From assembly GCA_964472675.1 (NCBI GenBank), contig CAYYLO010000003.1:17467-81466 (forward strand): DNA of 64,000 bases, read 5' to 3'. Each line of letters starts with the position of its first letter. Position 1 is the first letter of the stretch. A model generated the notes under the pieces. It was not told the origin of the DNA. It did not search any database and saw nothing but the letters and a program-made list of their open reading frames with translations. Positions 1 to 6,422 of this stretch are shown here, one piece after another. The position numbers and the translations under genes were made by a program. This DNA comes from 01-FULL-43-15b sp964472675. GTDB taxonomy: Bacteria > Patescibacteriota > Microgenomatia > UBA8517 > UBA10165.

Positions 1-288
1 ACAATTGCTTCCCAATCGGCGGTCAGGATACTCATGAAACAGGATACGACCACCATTAGAAAAGTTGCTGAAGAATTTAACTTATCAGAATATGAACAGC
101 ACTTTTTACTAACCTGCGACCGGGGGAAAGCTTTAATTATTGCCGACCCGCTTCGCCCGCCTTGACCGACGCAAGTCGAGGCAGGCCTACTCAGCGAGGC
201 GAGCCAAAATCGTGTAGCAGTAAAGGTCGTGGCCTCTGACAAAGAGCATCCATTACTTACCACTGATCCTAGGGAGATTTATATTTAA
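1..288 (+). pseudogene. VirB4/TraC-type conjugation ATPase, C-terminal fragment, interrupted
   Basis: Frame 1 reads from the window edge as the C-terminus of a VirB4-like type IV secretion ATPase: a stretch with SAVRILMKQD, then VAEEFNLSE and FLLTCDRGKALIIADP, which matches how this family ends. An in-frame TGA at 163-165 stops it. After a GC-rich palindromic stretch (about 148-207) the same frame resumes with NRVAVKVVAS and ends at TAA 286-288, again as the family does. The insert therefore keeps frame but brings a stop codon. TGA is a normal stop elsewhere in the window, so read-through is unlikely and the protein would lose about 40 residues. The stop overlaps the stop of the convergent gene. 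The N-terminal part lies outside the window. Confidence 0.7.
148..207. repeat. GC-rich palindromic element inserted in VirB4-like gene
   Basis: This block is far more GC-rich than its surroundings. GCCCGCCTTGA (about 155-165) can pair with TCGAGGCAGGC (about 176-186) with two mismatches or wobbles, and an outer arm is weaker. It separates two halves of a recognisable VirB4-like C-terminus, which is why it is read as an insertion. A related core (GCGAGGC followed by TCG or GAG) occurs at about 3183-3200 and within uvrC at 22741-22753. Confidence 0.5.
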
Positions 289-1037
289 TCATCGACATAT
301 TCCGTCTCAAAAGGTGCGTATTCCTGACCTTTATAGAGATCTAATAAACCATCCCGCCGAGCAGCTAAATCTTGCGGAAAATAACCGGTTGTTGCCTTAA
401 GATAATATGCAGCCTGCTCAATAATTTCCATCGCAAATCTTCTTACATCATTATTCGGGTCATTGATGTAGTTTCCGTAGTAGTGTGTCCAATTATGTAA
501 TTGCTCTCTCACCCTTCCATTATCCATGTTTTCAAGCGCACTGCTATAATGCACGCGTATGATCCCTTCATCCCTACGGGCATAAGCTATGTAGTATTCA
601 AGAGGCGGTTGTGGAATTTCTCTAGAAAAAGGCTCGACTAAATATAGCTTAAAAGGAGCTTCTTCCTTCCCTCCAAAAACTTTCAACAAGTCATGTCGCT
701 TTTGTATTATTTCTTCCGGCGTGAACCCCGTTAATTTAGTAACCGCAGCACTTGTCCTATTTAAAACTCTTTGTATTCTTGGAGGAACCCTACTAACAAC
801 CCCAAGATGCAAAGCCGCTCCTATATGGCTCCATTCACCAAAATTCCTCTCAACTTGTCCGTTTGCTAACGCGTCAAATATTTCGCTCTGCCAAATTCCG
901 AGAATATCCCGGACACGGCCATATCCGACATACCATTCGGTGGGAGGCCCAGAAGCGAGCAACTCTTCAACACTTCTTTTTGGTGCTTCTTGGCTCATAG
1001 TATTGTAGAGTTTATCACTTTCATTATTCAAACTCAA
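285..1037 (-). CDS. hypothetical protein with two tandem ~97-residue repeats
   Basis: I do not recognise this 250-residue protein. It consists of two tandem copies of one module. Residues ~33-129 begin EWYVGYGR and end KEEAPF; residues ~146-243 begin EYYIAYAR and end QEYAPF. Both share an ANGQV/DNGRV turn, a central W, and a GFTPEEI/GYFPQDL helix followed by R-x-D-L/G-L-L. No signal peptide or membrane segment is seen, so it is probably cytoplasmic. The start taken is TTG at 1037; an ATG at 998 (residue 14) is the alternative, and neither has a strong ribosome site. It is convergent with the VirB4 fragment and the stop codons overlap. A palindrome upstream (1074-1088) may regulate it. Confidence 0.65.
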   Translation of the reverse strand: MSLNNESDKLYNTMSQEAPKRSVEELLASGPPTEWYVGYGRVRDILGIWQSEIFDALANGQVERNFGEWSHIGAALHLGVVSRVPPRIQRVLNRTSAAVTKLTGFTPEEIIQKRHDLLKVFGGKEEAPFKLYLVEPFSREIPQPPLEYYIAYARRDEGIIRVHYSSALENMDNGRVREQLHNWTHYYGNYINDPNNDVRRFAMEIIEQAAYYLKATTGYFPQDLAARRDGLLDLYKGQEYAPFETEYVDD

Positions 1038-1057
1038 GAATTTAGGCCTACCAATTC

Positions 1058-1088
1058 AGTATAATGTGTACAACTGCCTAATAGGCAG
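1058..1088 (-). promoter_or_regulatory. putative promoter and palindromic operator of the duplicated-domain gene
   Basis: On the minus strand a TATACT -10 box (1058-1063) lies about 20 nt before the TTG start at 1037. Just upstream, at the expected -35 region, is a perfect 7+1+7 palindrome, CTGCCTA-A-TAGGCAG (1074-1088), a typical place for a repressor site. A TATAAT on the plus strand (1060-1065) overlaps it. Confidence 0.35.
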
Positions 1089-1425
1089 ATGAATTATTTA
1101 CAAGCAGCTCTTACAATTTGGTCTTTTCGTAAAGAATCGTTGATCGGGTTGTTGTAACGTCCCATTTTCATCCTCCGCAGCTTGATAAGCCTCCATCAAT
1201 TTGCTAAAATAAATAAGGATTTGATCGTAAACGGGCGCTAAATAACTTGCGTCTCCCGCTCCAAAGCGAAATGGTTTTTAAAACCTTCCATTTTTATCCT
1301 TCAAAGCAGGATTTTCTCCAGTTCGAGCCTAAATTTTTGAGCTAATTTTACTAGCTTCAAAAATCTAATACCGGACACCGGAGTCGAACCTACTATAAAA
1401 TCAGTCCATAGATAATCATTGTTGA
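1089..1425. other. gene-free stretch with decayed tRNA-like and repeat sequences
   Basis: No convincing coding sequence. It contains a 17-bp word (1193-1209) that recurs at 19230-19246; a tRNA-3'-end-like segment (1239-1263) that recurs with 22/25 identity at 19860-19884; a segment around 1268-1289 with the dyad GGTTTTTAAAACC that recurs near 3493-3514 with one difference; and near 1367-1390 a piece resembling the reverse complement of a tRNA T-arm (GGTTCGACTCCGG) without pairing stems. Confidence 0.45.
1239..1263 (+). repeat. tRNA-3'-like repeat, left copy
   Basis: The 25 bases end in CCCGCTCCA, like a tRNA 3' end with CCA. They match 19860-19884 at 22 of 25 positions. The two copies are in the same orientation and bracket an 18.6-kb accessory region that includes a serine-recombinase remnant. 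They could be old attachment sites or simply scattered tRNA debris. Confidence 0.4.
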
Positions 1426-1458
1426 TATAATAAGTTTCAATATAAATAAGCACATCCT

Positions 1459-2040
1459 ATGACAAATCAAGAAGTTCAATATGCAAAAACAGCTCTAACC
1501 GGAAAGATTTCATCATTAAGGAATGATTTCAGTAGAGCTTATTTTAACCTTAATCAATACAGCATCCAAACTAGTCCGTTCCCAATCTTAATGTTCACTA
1601 TGTCTGTAGTAGACTTTTTCTCAGCATTATTAGCTGGATGGAGTGAGTCTAGTCGCAATCAAAATAGATTTCAAACAACAAGAATGATAGATTTCTGCGT
1701 TAATCAGCTTGGATATGGTCGAATTGAAAGTACGGTATTGGTCAAAGTTCACAGACATTCTCTTATGCACACGAGCGATCCTAGAATAAGATCGAATCAA
1801 AATGGGATATATGGTTGGCAAATCATGAATATCAATCCAAATCATATGCATCTTAGTCCACAACCTAATCAAAATAATATTCAAGTTACTTTGCTTGATG
1901 TTGGAACAGGCAATCTAATTGACGATTTAGAGAACTTCTTAACCACGTCTGGAGGATACTTTGAACTTTTAGATAATGACCCAGAAATTCAGGCTAATTA
2001 CATGCAATGTATTCAAGAACTTGATAGTCAAACAATATGA
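1459..2040 (+). CDS. hypothetical protein with HEPN-like R-x4-H motif
   Basis: This 193-residue protein is not recognised by name. It is predicted to be largely helical, with a hydrophobic segment at residues ~43-60 that looks like a buried helix (VVDFFSALLAGW). Residues 94-104 read VLVKVHRHSLMH, giving R99-x4-H104. That spacing is the signature of HEPN-superfamily RNases and of related fold members that have a run like 'YRHGLVH'. A TATAAT box lies at 1426-1431 with a short AT-rich leader and no clear ribosome site. It stands alone between two debris-rich gaps. The HEPN assignment is a guess from one motif, and no MNT partner is adjacent. Confidence 0.6.
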   Translation: MTNQEVQYAKTALTGKISSLRNDFSRAYFNLNQYSIQTSPFPILMFTMSVVDFFSALLAGWSESSRNQNRFQTTRMIDFCVNQLGYGRIESTVLVKVHRHSLMHTSDPRIRSNQNGIYGWQIMNINPNHMHLSPQPNQNNIQVTLLDVGTGNLIDDLENFLTTSGGYFELLDNDPEIQANYMQCIQELDSQTI

Positions 2041-2181
2041 ATTAAAAAACCCGGTCCCTGTGGCTAAGATGGATCACTTACGTGTCATCAGTTCTCTAAA
2101 AGTAAGGTACCTTCACTACAAAGATCATTCGGTACCCACATGCTAGCAAAAATTCAGGTTATTGTCCGTTTAAGAATCTGC
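2041..2181. other. intergenic region with tRNA-like scrap
   Basis: It contains the word TCCCTGTGGCTA just after the preceding gene. The same word follows the BrnTA pair near 54733, where it sits in a tRNA-3'-like context. A GGTACC...GGTACC pair (about 2107-2140) could form a small hairpin. No gene is seen. Confidence 0.3.
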
Positions 2182-2187
2182 TAAAAT
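2182..2187 (+). promoter_or_regulatory. -10 box of the BRO-N gene (leaderless type)
   Basis: TAAAAT lies 6 nt before the GTG start at 2194 and there is no ribosome site. A weak -35 (TTATTG, 2159-2164) lies 17 nt upstream. The spacing implies transcription starts at or next to the start codon. Confidence 0.5.
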
Positions 2188-2193
2188 GATGTC

Positions 2194-3024
2194 GTGGGAA
2201 AAACAACTAAAATTGCAATTTTTGAAGGTAAAAGAATCCGCCGCCATTGGAATGACAAAGAGGAAAAATGGTATTTCTCAGTTGTCGACGTCGTGGCAGC
2301 ATTAACAGAAAGTGAAAATCCACAGGTTTATTGGCGAGTCCTTAAGAAAAGATTGATTGATGAAGGTTCCAATGAAACCGTTACAAAATGTAACGCTTTG
2401 AAAATGGTTGCAGCTGATGGGAAAATGAGGCTTACTGATGTGGCAAATACCGAAGTAATGTTACGTATCATCCAATCAATTCCTTCTCCCAATGCAGAAC
2501 CTTTTAAACTATGGCTTGCTAGAGTGGGTTATGAACGCATTGAAGAAACTGCTGATCCGGAGCTTGCTATAAATAGAGCTCTTCAAACATATTTAAGAAA
2601 AGGCTACAGTAAAGACTGGATAAACCAACGCTTAAAAAGTATTGAGATACGAAAAGCTTTAATAGATGAATGGGAAACACGGGGAGTAAAAGAAACCAGT
2701 GAGTTCGCTATTTTAACAGATGATATTACTATTGCTTGGACAGGCATGACTACAAAGCAATATAAAAATTTCAAAGGGCTTAAGAAGGAAAATTTACGGG
2801 ATAATATGACAAATTTGGAATTGGTGCTTAACATGTTGGCAGAAACTGCTACAACGGAGATTTCTCAAAAACGTAAGCCTAAAACATTCCCTGATAATAG
2901 AAAAGTTGCCACCGAAGGAGGAACTATTGCTGGAAATGCTAGAAAACAGATTGAATCCAAAAGCGGTAGAAAGGTAATAACAAGGAAGAATGCCAAAGAG
3001 TTAAAACTTATTGGGAATAAGTAA
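2194..3024 (+). CDS. BRO-N / prophage antirepressor family protein
   Basis: 276 residues. The N-terminal ~110 residues fit the BRO-N domain of phage antirepressors and baculovirus repeated ORFs: KIAIFEGKRIRRHW, then WYFSVVDVVAALTES, YWRVLKKRL and later EVMLRIIQSIPSP. The domain binds nucleic acid or acts on repressors. The middle (ADPELAINRALQTYLRKGYSKDWINQRLKSIEIRKAL) is the extension seen in chromosomal BRO proteins of CPR and Bacteroidetes genomes. The C-terminus is basic. GTG at 2194 is chosen because a TAAAAT box ends 6 nt upstream. Phage-derived proteins of this kind are common in accessory regions, which agrees with the neighbouring nuclease and recombinase remnants. Confidence 0.8.
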   Translation: MGKTTKIAIFEGKRIRRHWNDKEEKWYFSVVDVVAALTESENPQVYWRVLKKRLIDEGSNETVTKCNALKMVAADGKMRLTDVANTEVMLRIIQSIPSPNAEPFKLWLARVGYERIEETADPELAINRALQTYLRKGYSKDWINQRLKSIEIRKALIDEWETRGVKETSEFAILTDDITIAWTGMTTKQYKNFKGLKKENLRDNMTNLELVLNMLAETATTEISQKRKPKTFPDNRKVATEGGTIAGNARKQIESKSGRKVITRKNAKELKLIGNK

Positions 3025-3158
3025 CGAGACTATTTAAAGTGCTTAAGACTTTTTATCTCTAAATGATTTTTAAGGATTTCCAATTTTAATTGAAGTTGGT
3101 GATCCATTATGATACAGTACTTAAGTTCAAATAGGTCCGAGCCAATTACGCTCCCCAG

Positions 3159-3223
3159 CTCAAGTCGCCAAAGGCGAACTTGAGCGAGGCTCGTCTCGCC
3201 CTTTGGGCGGAGCGGCCCGCTCC
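3159..3223. repeat. compound palindromic element (REP-like)
   Basis: A near-perfect hairpin: CTCAAGT (3159-3165) plus CGCC pairs across an AAA loop with GGCG plus ACTTGAG (3173-3184). It is followed by a GC-rich second dyad around 3185-3222 (CGCCC-TTT-GGGCG). The first hairpin core recurs in different surroundings at 13271-13294. It lies directly upstream of the GIY-YIG gene. Confidence 0.6.
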
Positions 3224-3229
3224 TCAATA

Positions 3230-3481
3230 ATGTATTTTGTCTATATTCTCCAGAGTCTAAAAGATAATAAAACATACATAGGTTATACCGATAATTTTGA
3301 ACGGCGATTTGAACAACATAATTTAGGAAAATCGAGATCTACAAAATATCGAGTCCCATTTAAATTATTATTTAAGGAAGAATTTAAGAATAGCGTAGAT
3401 GCCAAGAATCGAGAGATATGGTGGAAAAGTGGTGCGGGGAGACGAAAACTGAAAAAATGTTTCGAAAATCAGATAAAATGA
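3230..3481 (+). CDS. GIY-YIG nuclease domain protein (YhbQ/UPF0213-like)
   Basis: 83 residues forming a stand-alone GIY-YIG domain. YFVYILQSLKDNKTYIGYT carries the two short motifs (VYI and YIGYT), followed by the conserved R (FERRFEQHN) and the E of KNREIWWKSG. Single-domain members cut or bind branched DNA, but cellular roles are poorly known. ATG at 3230 is preferred over an upstream start, since the family begins at this point. No ribosome site is seen and the upstream sequence is a palindromic repeat. Confidence 0.85.
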   Translation: MYFVYILQSLKDNKTYIGYTDNFERRFEQHNLGKSRSTKYRVPFKLLFKEEFKNSVDAKNREIWWKSGAGRRKLKKCFENQIK

Positions 3482-3700
3482 TCAATCCAAACCAGAATGG
3501 TTTTTGAAACCTTCCATGCTATAACCTGCCGAAGGATACTTCATAGAGCTTTTTAAATTCATCTATTTCTGCTACAAGTCTAGAGTGATACAACAACTAA
3601 AGACTATTTCCAGGAATGATGGTGGTGGAGCTAAGAAGACATATTAGAAGTATTACGGAATTTACTGCAGACGAATTAATGAATTAGTGAGTGTTTTAAG
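3482..3700. other. short gene-free stretch
   Basis: It carries a copy of the AATGGTTTTT-GAAACCTTCCAT repeat also seen at about 1268-1289. Nothing else is supported. Confidence 0.3.
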
Positions 3701-3850
3701 ATGAAAGATGCCACTGGTGGAAAAATCAGAAACATTCAGCTTATTTTTAACCACGCCAAAGAAAATATGGTTACAAGAGGATGCATTAAAGAAGTTGAGG
3801 AGATTACAAAGCGGATTAAACTTTCACTAAAGTCTAAGCTGGAATTTTGA
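3701..3850 (+). CDS. small hypothetical protein (49 aa)
   Basis: An ATG at 3701 opens 49 codons ending at TGA 3848-3850. The product is basic and amphipathic, with a C-terminal helix rich in E, K and R. No family is recognised. Only the open frame and plausible composition support it, so it may be a remnant. Confidence 0.25.
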   Translation: MKDATGGKIRNIQLIFNHAKENMVTRGCIKEVEEITKRIKLSLKSKLEF

Positions 3851-3937
3851 AACGAGTTGTATACTTCGGCGCTAAAAAACCCTCGAGGAGGAGCAAACGA
3901 TTTTGCTCAACTCTTATACCCGAGGGCTGCTTGTCCC

Positions 3938-4231
3938 CTAGCCTGCCTTGCGAACAGGCTCAAGGCTTGTGACCCGGTCTATCAGATCACAAGCAATGTT
4001 GACTGTGTATTGGAGTGTATCTGGTGGAGGATCCAGTTCCACGCCAGTCGCGATGGCCACAAGCGCTGTTCTGAGCGCCTTTAGGAGATGATGCTGTTCC
4101 ATGTGTTTTGCTTCACGCATTAAGAGCTCTACTTCTTTGGCCAGCCTCCTTAGGCTCCATGCCAGCTCGCTGCGTCTTGTGCCACCTACTTCTGTCAGGT
4201 CGGGAAGAATTTGGGCACCAACACTGCTCAT
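3938..4231 (-). CDS. small helical hypothetical protein (97 aa), second of a pair
   Basis: A 97-residue, mostly helical protein (SELAWSLRRLAKEVELLMREAKHMEQHHLLKALRTAL region) with no membrane segment. Its ATG overlaps the stop of the upstream 71-residue gene by 4 nt (ATGA), a common sign of translational coupling. The pair is somewhat more GC-rich than the surroundings. No family is recognised. An inverted repeat (GAGCAAA...TTTGCTC, about 3893-3910, inside CCCTCG...CGAGGG) sits just past its 3' end and may end transcription. Confidence 0.5.
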   Translation of the reverse strand: MSSVGAQILPDLTEVGGTRRSELAWSLRRLAKEVELLMREAKHMEQHHLLKALRTALVAIATGVELDPPPDTLQYTVNIACDLIDRVTSLEPVRKAG

Positions 4232-4443
4232 GTCTTTTCTTTCTTGTTCTTTTCTTCAATAGACTTTCGCGTCGCGTTAATCAAAAATGTCATTGAACGG
4301 AGTAGCGCGTCCCACAACTCTTGCGAACCAGGAGAGTTTAAGGTTTGCTCAGAATTAGGGACCCTCAAAAGATCAGCTATCAGATTGCATTGCGCCGCCA
4401 TGTCTTCCCATCGCATTATGAGCTTTTCTCTGTCCATACCCAT
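4228..4443 (-). CDS. small hypothetical protein (71 aa), first of a pair
   Basis: 71 residues starting MGMDREKLIMRWEDM, helical, with a lysine-rich C-terminus. It overlaps the next gene by 4 nt. Function is unknown. The coupled arrangement with the 97-residue protein suggests they work together. It could be a toxin-antitoxin-like pair, but no motif shows this. Confidence 0.45.
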   Translation of the reverse strand: MGMDREKLIMRWEDMAAQCNLIADLLRVPNSEQTLNSPGSQELWDALLRSMTFLINATRKSIEEKNKKEKT

Positions 4444-4829
4444 TCTACTATTACCTTGATTGATAACGTGCCAACTAACTATATGATACCGTAAGAGGGC
4501 AAAAGAAAAGCCCTCGAGTCAAAAATTTGCTCTAAGGGCCAAAAGATGATTGCTACAAAGGTAGAATTCTGAGCACTGCCATAAAGTACATTTCGCCTGC
4601 CCTGCAAAACGTACAAGCAATGCCCATAATGCTACCTTCGAATACTTCTTTGTAATGTGCTTCCCGCCTACTCTTGAAGCTAGCGGGACAGTGCTAGGTA
4701 CAAAAACGATTTCCTTAATCAAATCAAAATGAAGAGTTGGAGGAAATCTAAATCTTTACTCTAGTAGCTCATAATGTATCACAAAAATGGCCATTTGTCA
4801 AGTACTACAGGTTTCTAGTCCTTACTTTG
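4444..4829. other. gene-free stretch upstream of tRNA-Leu
   Basis: A 67-codon open frame on the minus strand (4519-4722) exists, but it has poor start signals and spans a palindrome (CCCGCCTA...TAGCGGG, about 4664-4686), so I do not call it. An inverted repeat with GCCCT...AGGGC lies near 4510-4540. Confidence 0.3.
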
Positions 4830-4852
4830 TTGACAGGGTGGAACCCTGTCAA
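4830..4852. repeat. palindrome TTGACAGGGT / ACCCTGTCAA, copy 1
   Basis: A 10+3+10 perfect hairpin with loop GGA. The same palindrome, inverted (loop TCC), occurs at 5101-5121. The two copies bracket the tRNA-Leu gene. Confidence 0.7.
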
Positions 4853-4888
4853 ACAGTCTAAAGCTCGATTGTGCCTATTTATTGATGA

Positions 4889-4894
4889 TATAAT
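4889..4894 (+). promoter_or_regulatory. -10 box of tRNA-Leu(TAA)
   Basis: A perfect TATAAT lies 18 nt before the mature tRNA 5' end. No good -35 is seen. Confidence 0.45.
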
Positions 4895-4912
4895 GCCTTA
4901 GTCTTAGTTTTC

Positions 4913-4998
4913 GCCCGGGTGCTGGAATTGGTAGACAGTGTGGCCTTAAGAGCCATTGCTCCTAAAAGAGCGTGTGGGTTCGAGTCCCTCCCCGGGCA
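4913..4998 (+). tRNA. tRNA-Leu (anticodon TAA)
   Basis: Acceptor stem GCCCGGG (4913-4919) pairs with CCCGGGC (4991-4997), with discriminator A. The D-arm has TGGTAGAC, the anticodon loop CTTAAGA lies on stem GTGGC/GCCAT, the variable arm is long as in class II tRNAs, and the T-arm has GGTTCGAGTCC. CCA is not encoded. Confidence 0.93.
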
Positions 4999-5055
4999 CT
5001 TCCTGTTCCTACCTTCCTTTTCTCCTAATCTTGTGTTAACTTTTGTCGTTCTCTG

Positions 5056-5098
5056 CCCCTTGCGTTTTTTTGCCCGAACGCTGCAAGGGGTATTTTTT
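5056..5098 (+). terminator. intrinsic terminator after tRNA-Leu
   Basis: CCCCTTGC (5056-5063) pairs with GCAAGGGG (5083-5090) and is followed by TATTTTTT. Confidence 0.7.
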
Positions 5099-5100
5099 GC

Positions 5101-5121
5101 TGACAGGGTTCCACCCTGTCA
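5101..5121. repeat. palindrome TGACAGGGT / ACCCTGTCA, copy 2
   Basis: A 9+3+9 hairpin identical in arms to 4830-4852 and in inverse orientation. Its right arm supplies the TGA stop codon of the M16 peptidase gene on the minus strand. Confidence 0.7.
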
Positions 5122-6417
5122 AGACAACTTTGCGAGGATTTCGGAATATTTTTTGATGTTGTCTTGGGTGCTTTTGAGCGCTCCTTGAATGACCAAGTTT
5201 ACTTTCTTAAAGTCCCAATACTTTTGCATTAAATCGATCAAGTCTTCTGAAGTTGTGCTTTGAATAAGTTCTATCATTTTTTCAGGAAGATGAATTTTGT
5301 CCTCCCAAAGTAAATCGCCTTCGATCCAATTGGCAATTGAGCTCGGGTGGTCAAAACTCATCAGCCACTGGTTTGAGAGAAATTCTTTTGTGACAATAAG
5401 TTCTTCTTCGGTTGGGCCATTTTTAATAAATGTAGCCAATTCCTGGACGATTAGTGTCACTACTTCCTCCAGGTTTTCCCGGGAAGCTTCCGAGGCTATA
5501 GCGGTATAACCTAATCCATTCGTAATTAAAGAACCGGCATTTACGCCATAAACCAATCCTCTTTGGTAACGTAGGAGCCTAAACATACGGCTTCTTGAGA
5601 GGTTAACCAATATTGCAAGAATAATGTTTTGTCTCAAGCGCAATGCAATGCTGTTATCTAAAGATAAAGATGGAAAAGAAAGATCGATATAATTTGATTT
5701 AAGGCTTGAATCAAAGCGGATCCCCACATTTTTGCCTGACAGGTTTTTACTACTAAATATGGGAATTTTTGAATAACTTGAGTTGTGGTAGTTGCCAAAG
5801 TATTGTTTTAGATAGTGTTTAAGCTGAGGCTTCTCAAAACTTCCAGTTATTGAAATATAAGTATTTTTGGGAACAAAAAGCTTCTCCCAAAATGACAAAA
5901 TATCTGCCTTTGTAATTTTTTCAACGTCACTAATTGTTCCGGCGATGGGGTTAAGCAGTGGACAACCTTTTGTAAACCTAATTTCCCGCACAAATTTACC
6001 TATTTTATATTCCGGGCTATCCATCCTTTGTTTTATTTCTTCCAAAATAGCCCGCCTTTCTTTTTCTATAGCAACTTCGGGGAAAAGTGGCTCAAAAAAT
6101 ACCTCGCTGGCAATTTTTAAGGCGTCTTCCAAATGTGTTTTGGGAACAGTTATAAAAAAATTTATGGAAAATTCTCCAGTTGAGGCATTATAGCTTCCTG
6201 CTAAACTTTCAATATAATCAGACATACTTTCAGCGTTCGGCAACGAAGGAATGCCTTGTATAAGCATGTGCTCTAAAAAGTGCGCAAGGCCAATTTTTCC
6301 GGCGTCCTCTAAAACAGAACCTCCTTTAACATCAATTCTGAGGTGAATTGATCTCAAAGAGCGCATTCTGTAGGTTGCAACTTTTATACCATTTTGCAGC
6401 GTAAACGTATTCAACAT
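5119..6417 (-). CDS. M16 family zinc peptidase
   Basis: 432 residues from ATG 6417. It carries the inverted zinc motif HxxEH (HFLEH, residues 46-50) and the third ligand glutamate in AILEEIKQR (~126-127), then the M16 fold through FTKGCPLLNPIAGTISDVEKIT and a C-terminal M16_C half (RGLVYGVNAGSL). The length fits a single-chain M16B subunit of the mitochondrial-processing-peptidase type. It probably degrades or trims peptides in the cytoplasm, and no signal peptide is seen. ATG 6417 is preferred to the longer GTG start because GAGGTAAGG sits 8 nt upstream. That ribosome site overlaps the stop of the glycosyltransferase gene, so the two are likely co-translated. The stop codon lies in a palindromic repeat. 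Confidence 0.9.
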   Translation of the reverse strand: MLNTFTLQNGIKVATYRMRSLRSIHLRIDVKGGSVLEDAGKIGLAHFLEHMLIQGIPSLPNAESMSDYIESLAGSYNASTGEFSINFFITVPKTHLEDALKIASEVFFEPLFPEVAIEKERRAILEEIKQRMDSPEYKIGKFVREIRFTKGCPLLNPIAGTISDVEKITKADILSFWEKLFVPKNTYISITGSFEKPQLKHYLKQYFGNYHNSSYSKIPIFSSKNLSGKNVGIRFDSSLKSNYIDLSFPSLSLDNSIALRLRQNIILAILVNLSRSRMFRLLRYQRGLVYGVNAGSLITNGLGYTAIASEASRENLEEVVTLIVQELATFIKNGPTEEELIVTKEFLSNQWLMSFDHPSSIANWIEGDLLWEDKIHLPEKMIELIQSTTSEDLIDLMQKYWDFKKVNLVIQGALKSTQDNIKKYSEILAKLS

Positions 6418-6422
6418 TATCC

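Noticed and set aside
1..288. TGA as a sense codon (alternative code) in the VirB4-like fragment
   Set aside because: Several intact genes here end at TGA at the natural end of the protein (GIY-YIG, cupin PGI, M16 peptidase, BrnA), and no other conserved gene has an internal TGA.
1367..1390. Possible tRNA on the minus strand
   Set aside because: Only a T-loop-like piece is present. No acceptor, D or anticodon stems can be formed.
3030..3275. 81-codon minus-strand frame
   Set aside because: It runs through the palindromic repeat and overlaps the GIY-YIG start on the other strand, with no family resemblance.
4519..4722. 67-codon minus-strand frame upstream of tRNA-Leu
   Set aside because: It spans a palindrome, has no ribosome site or -10 at the usual distance, and its composition is not protein-like.
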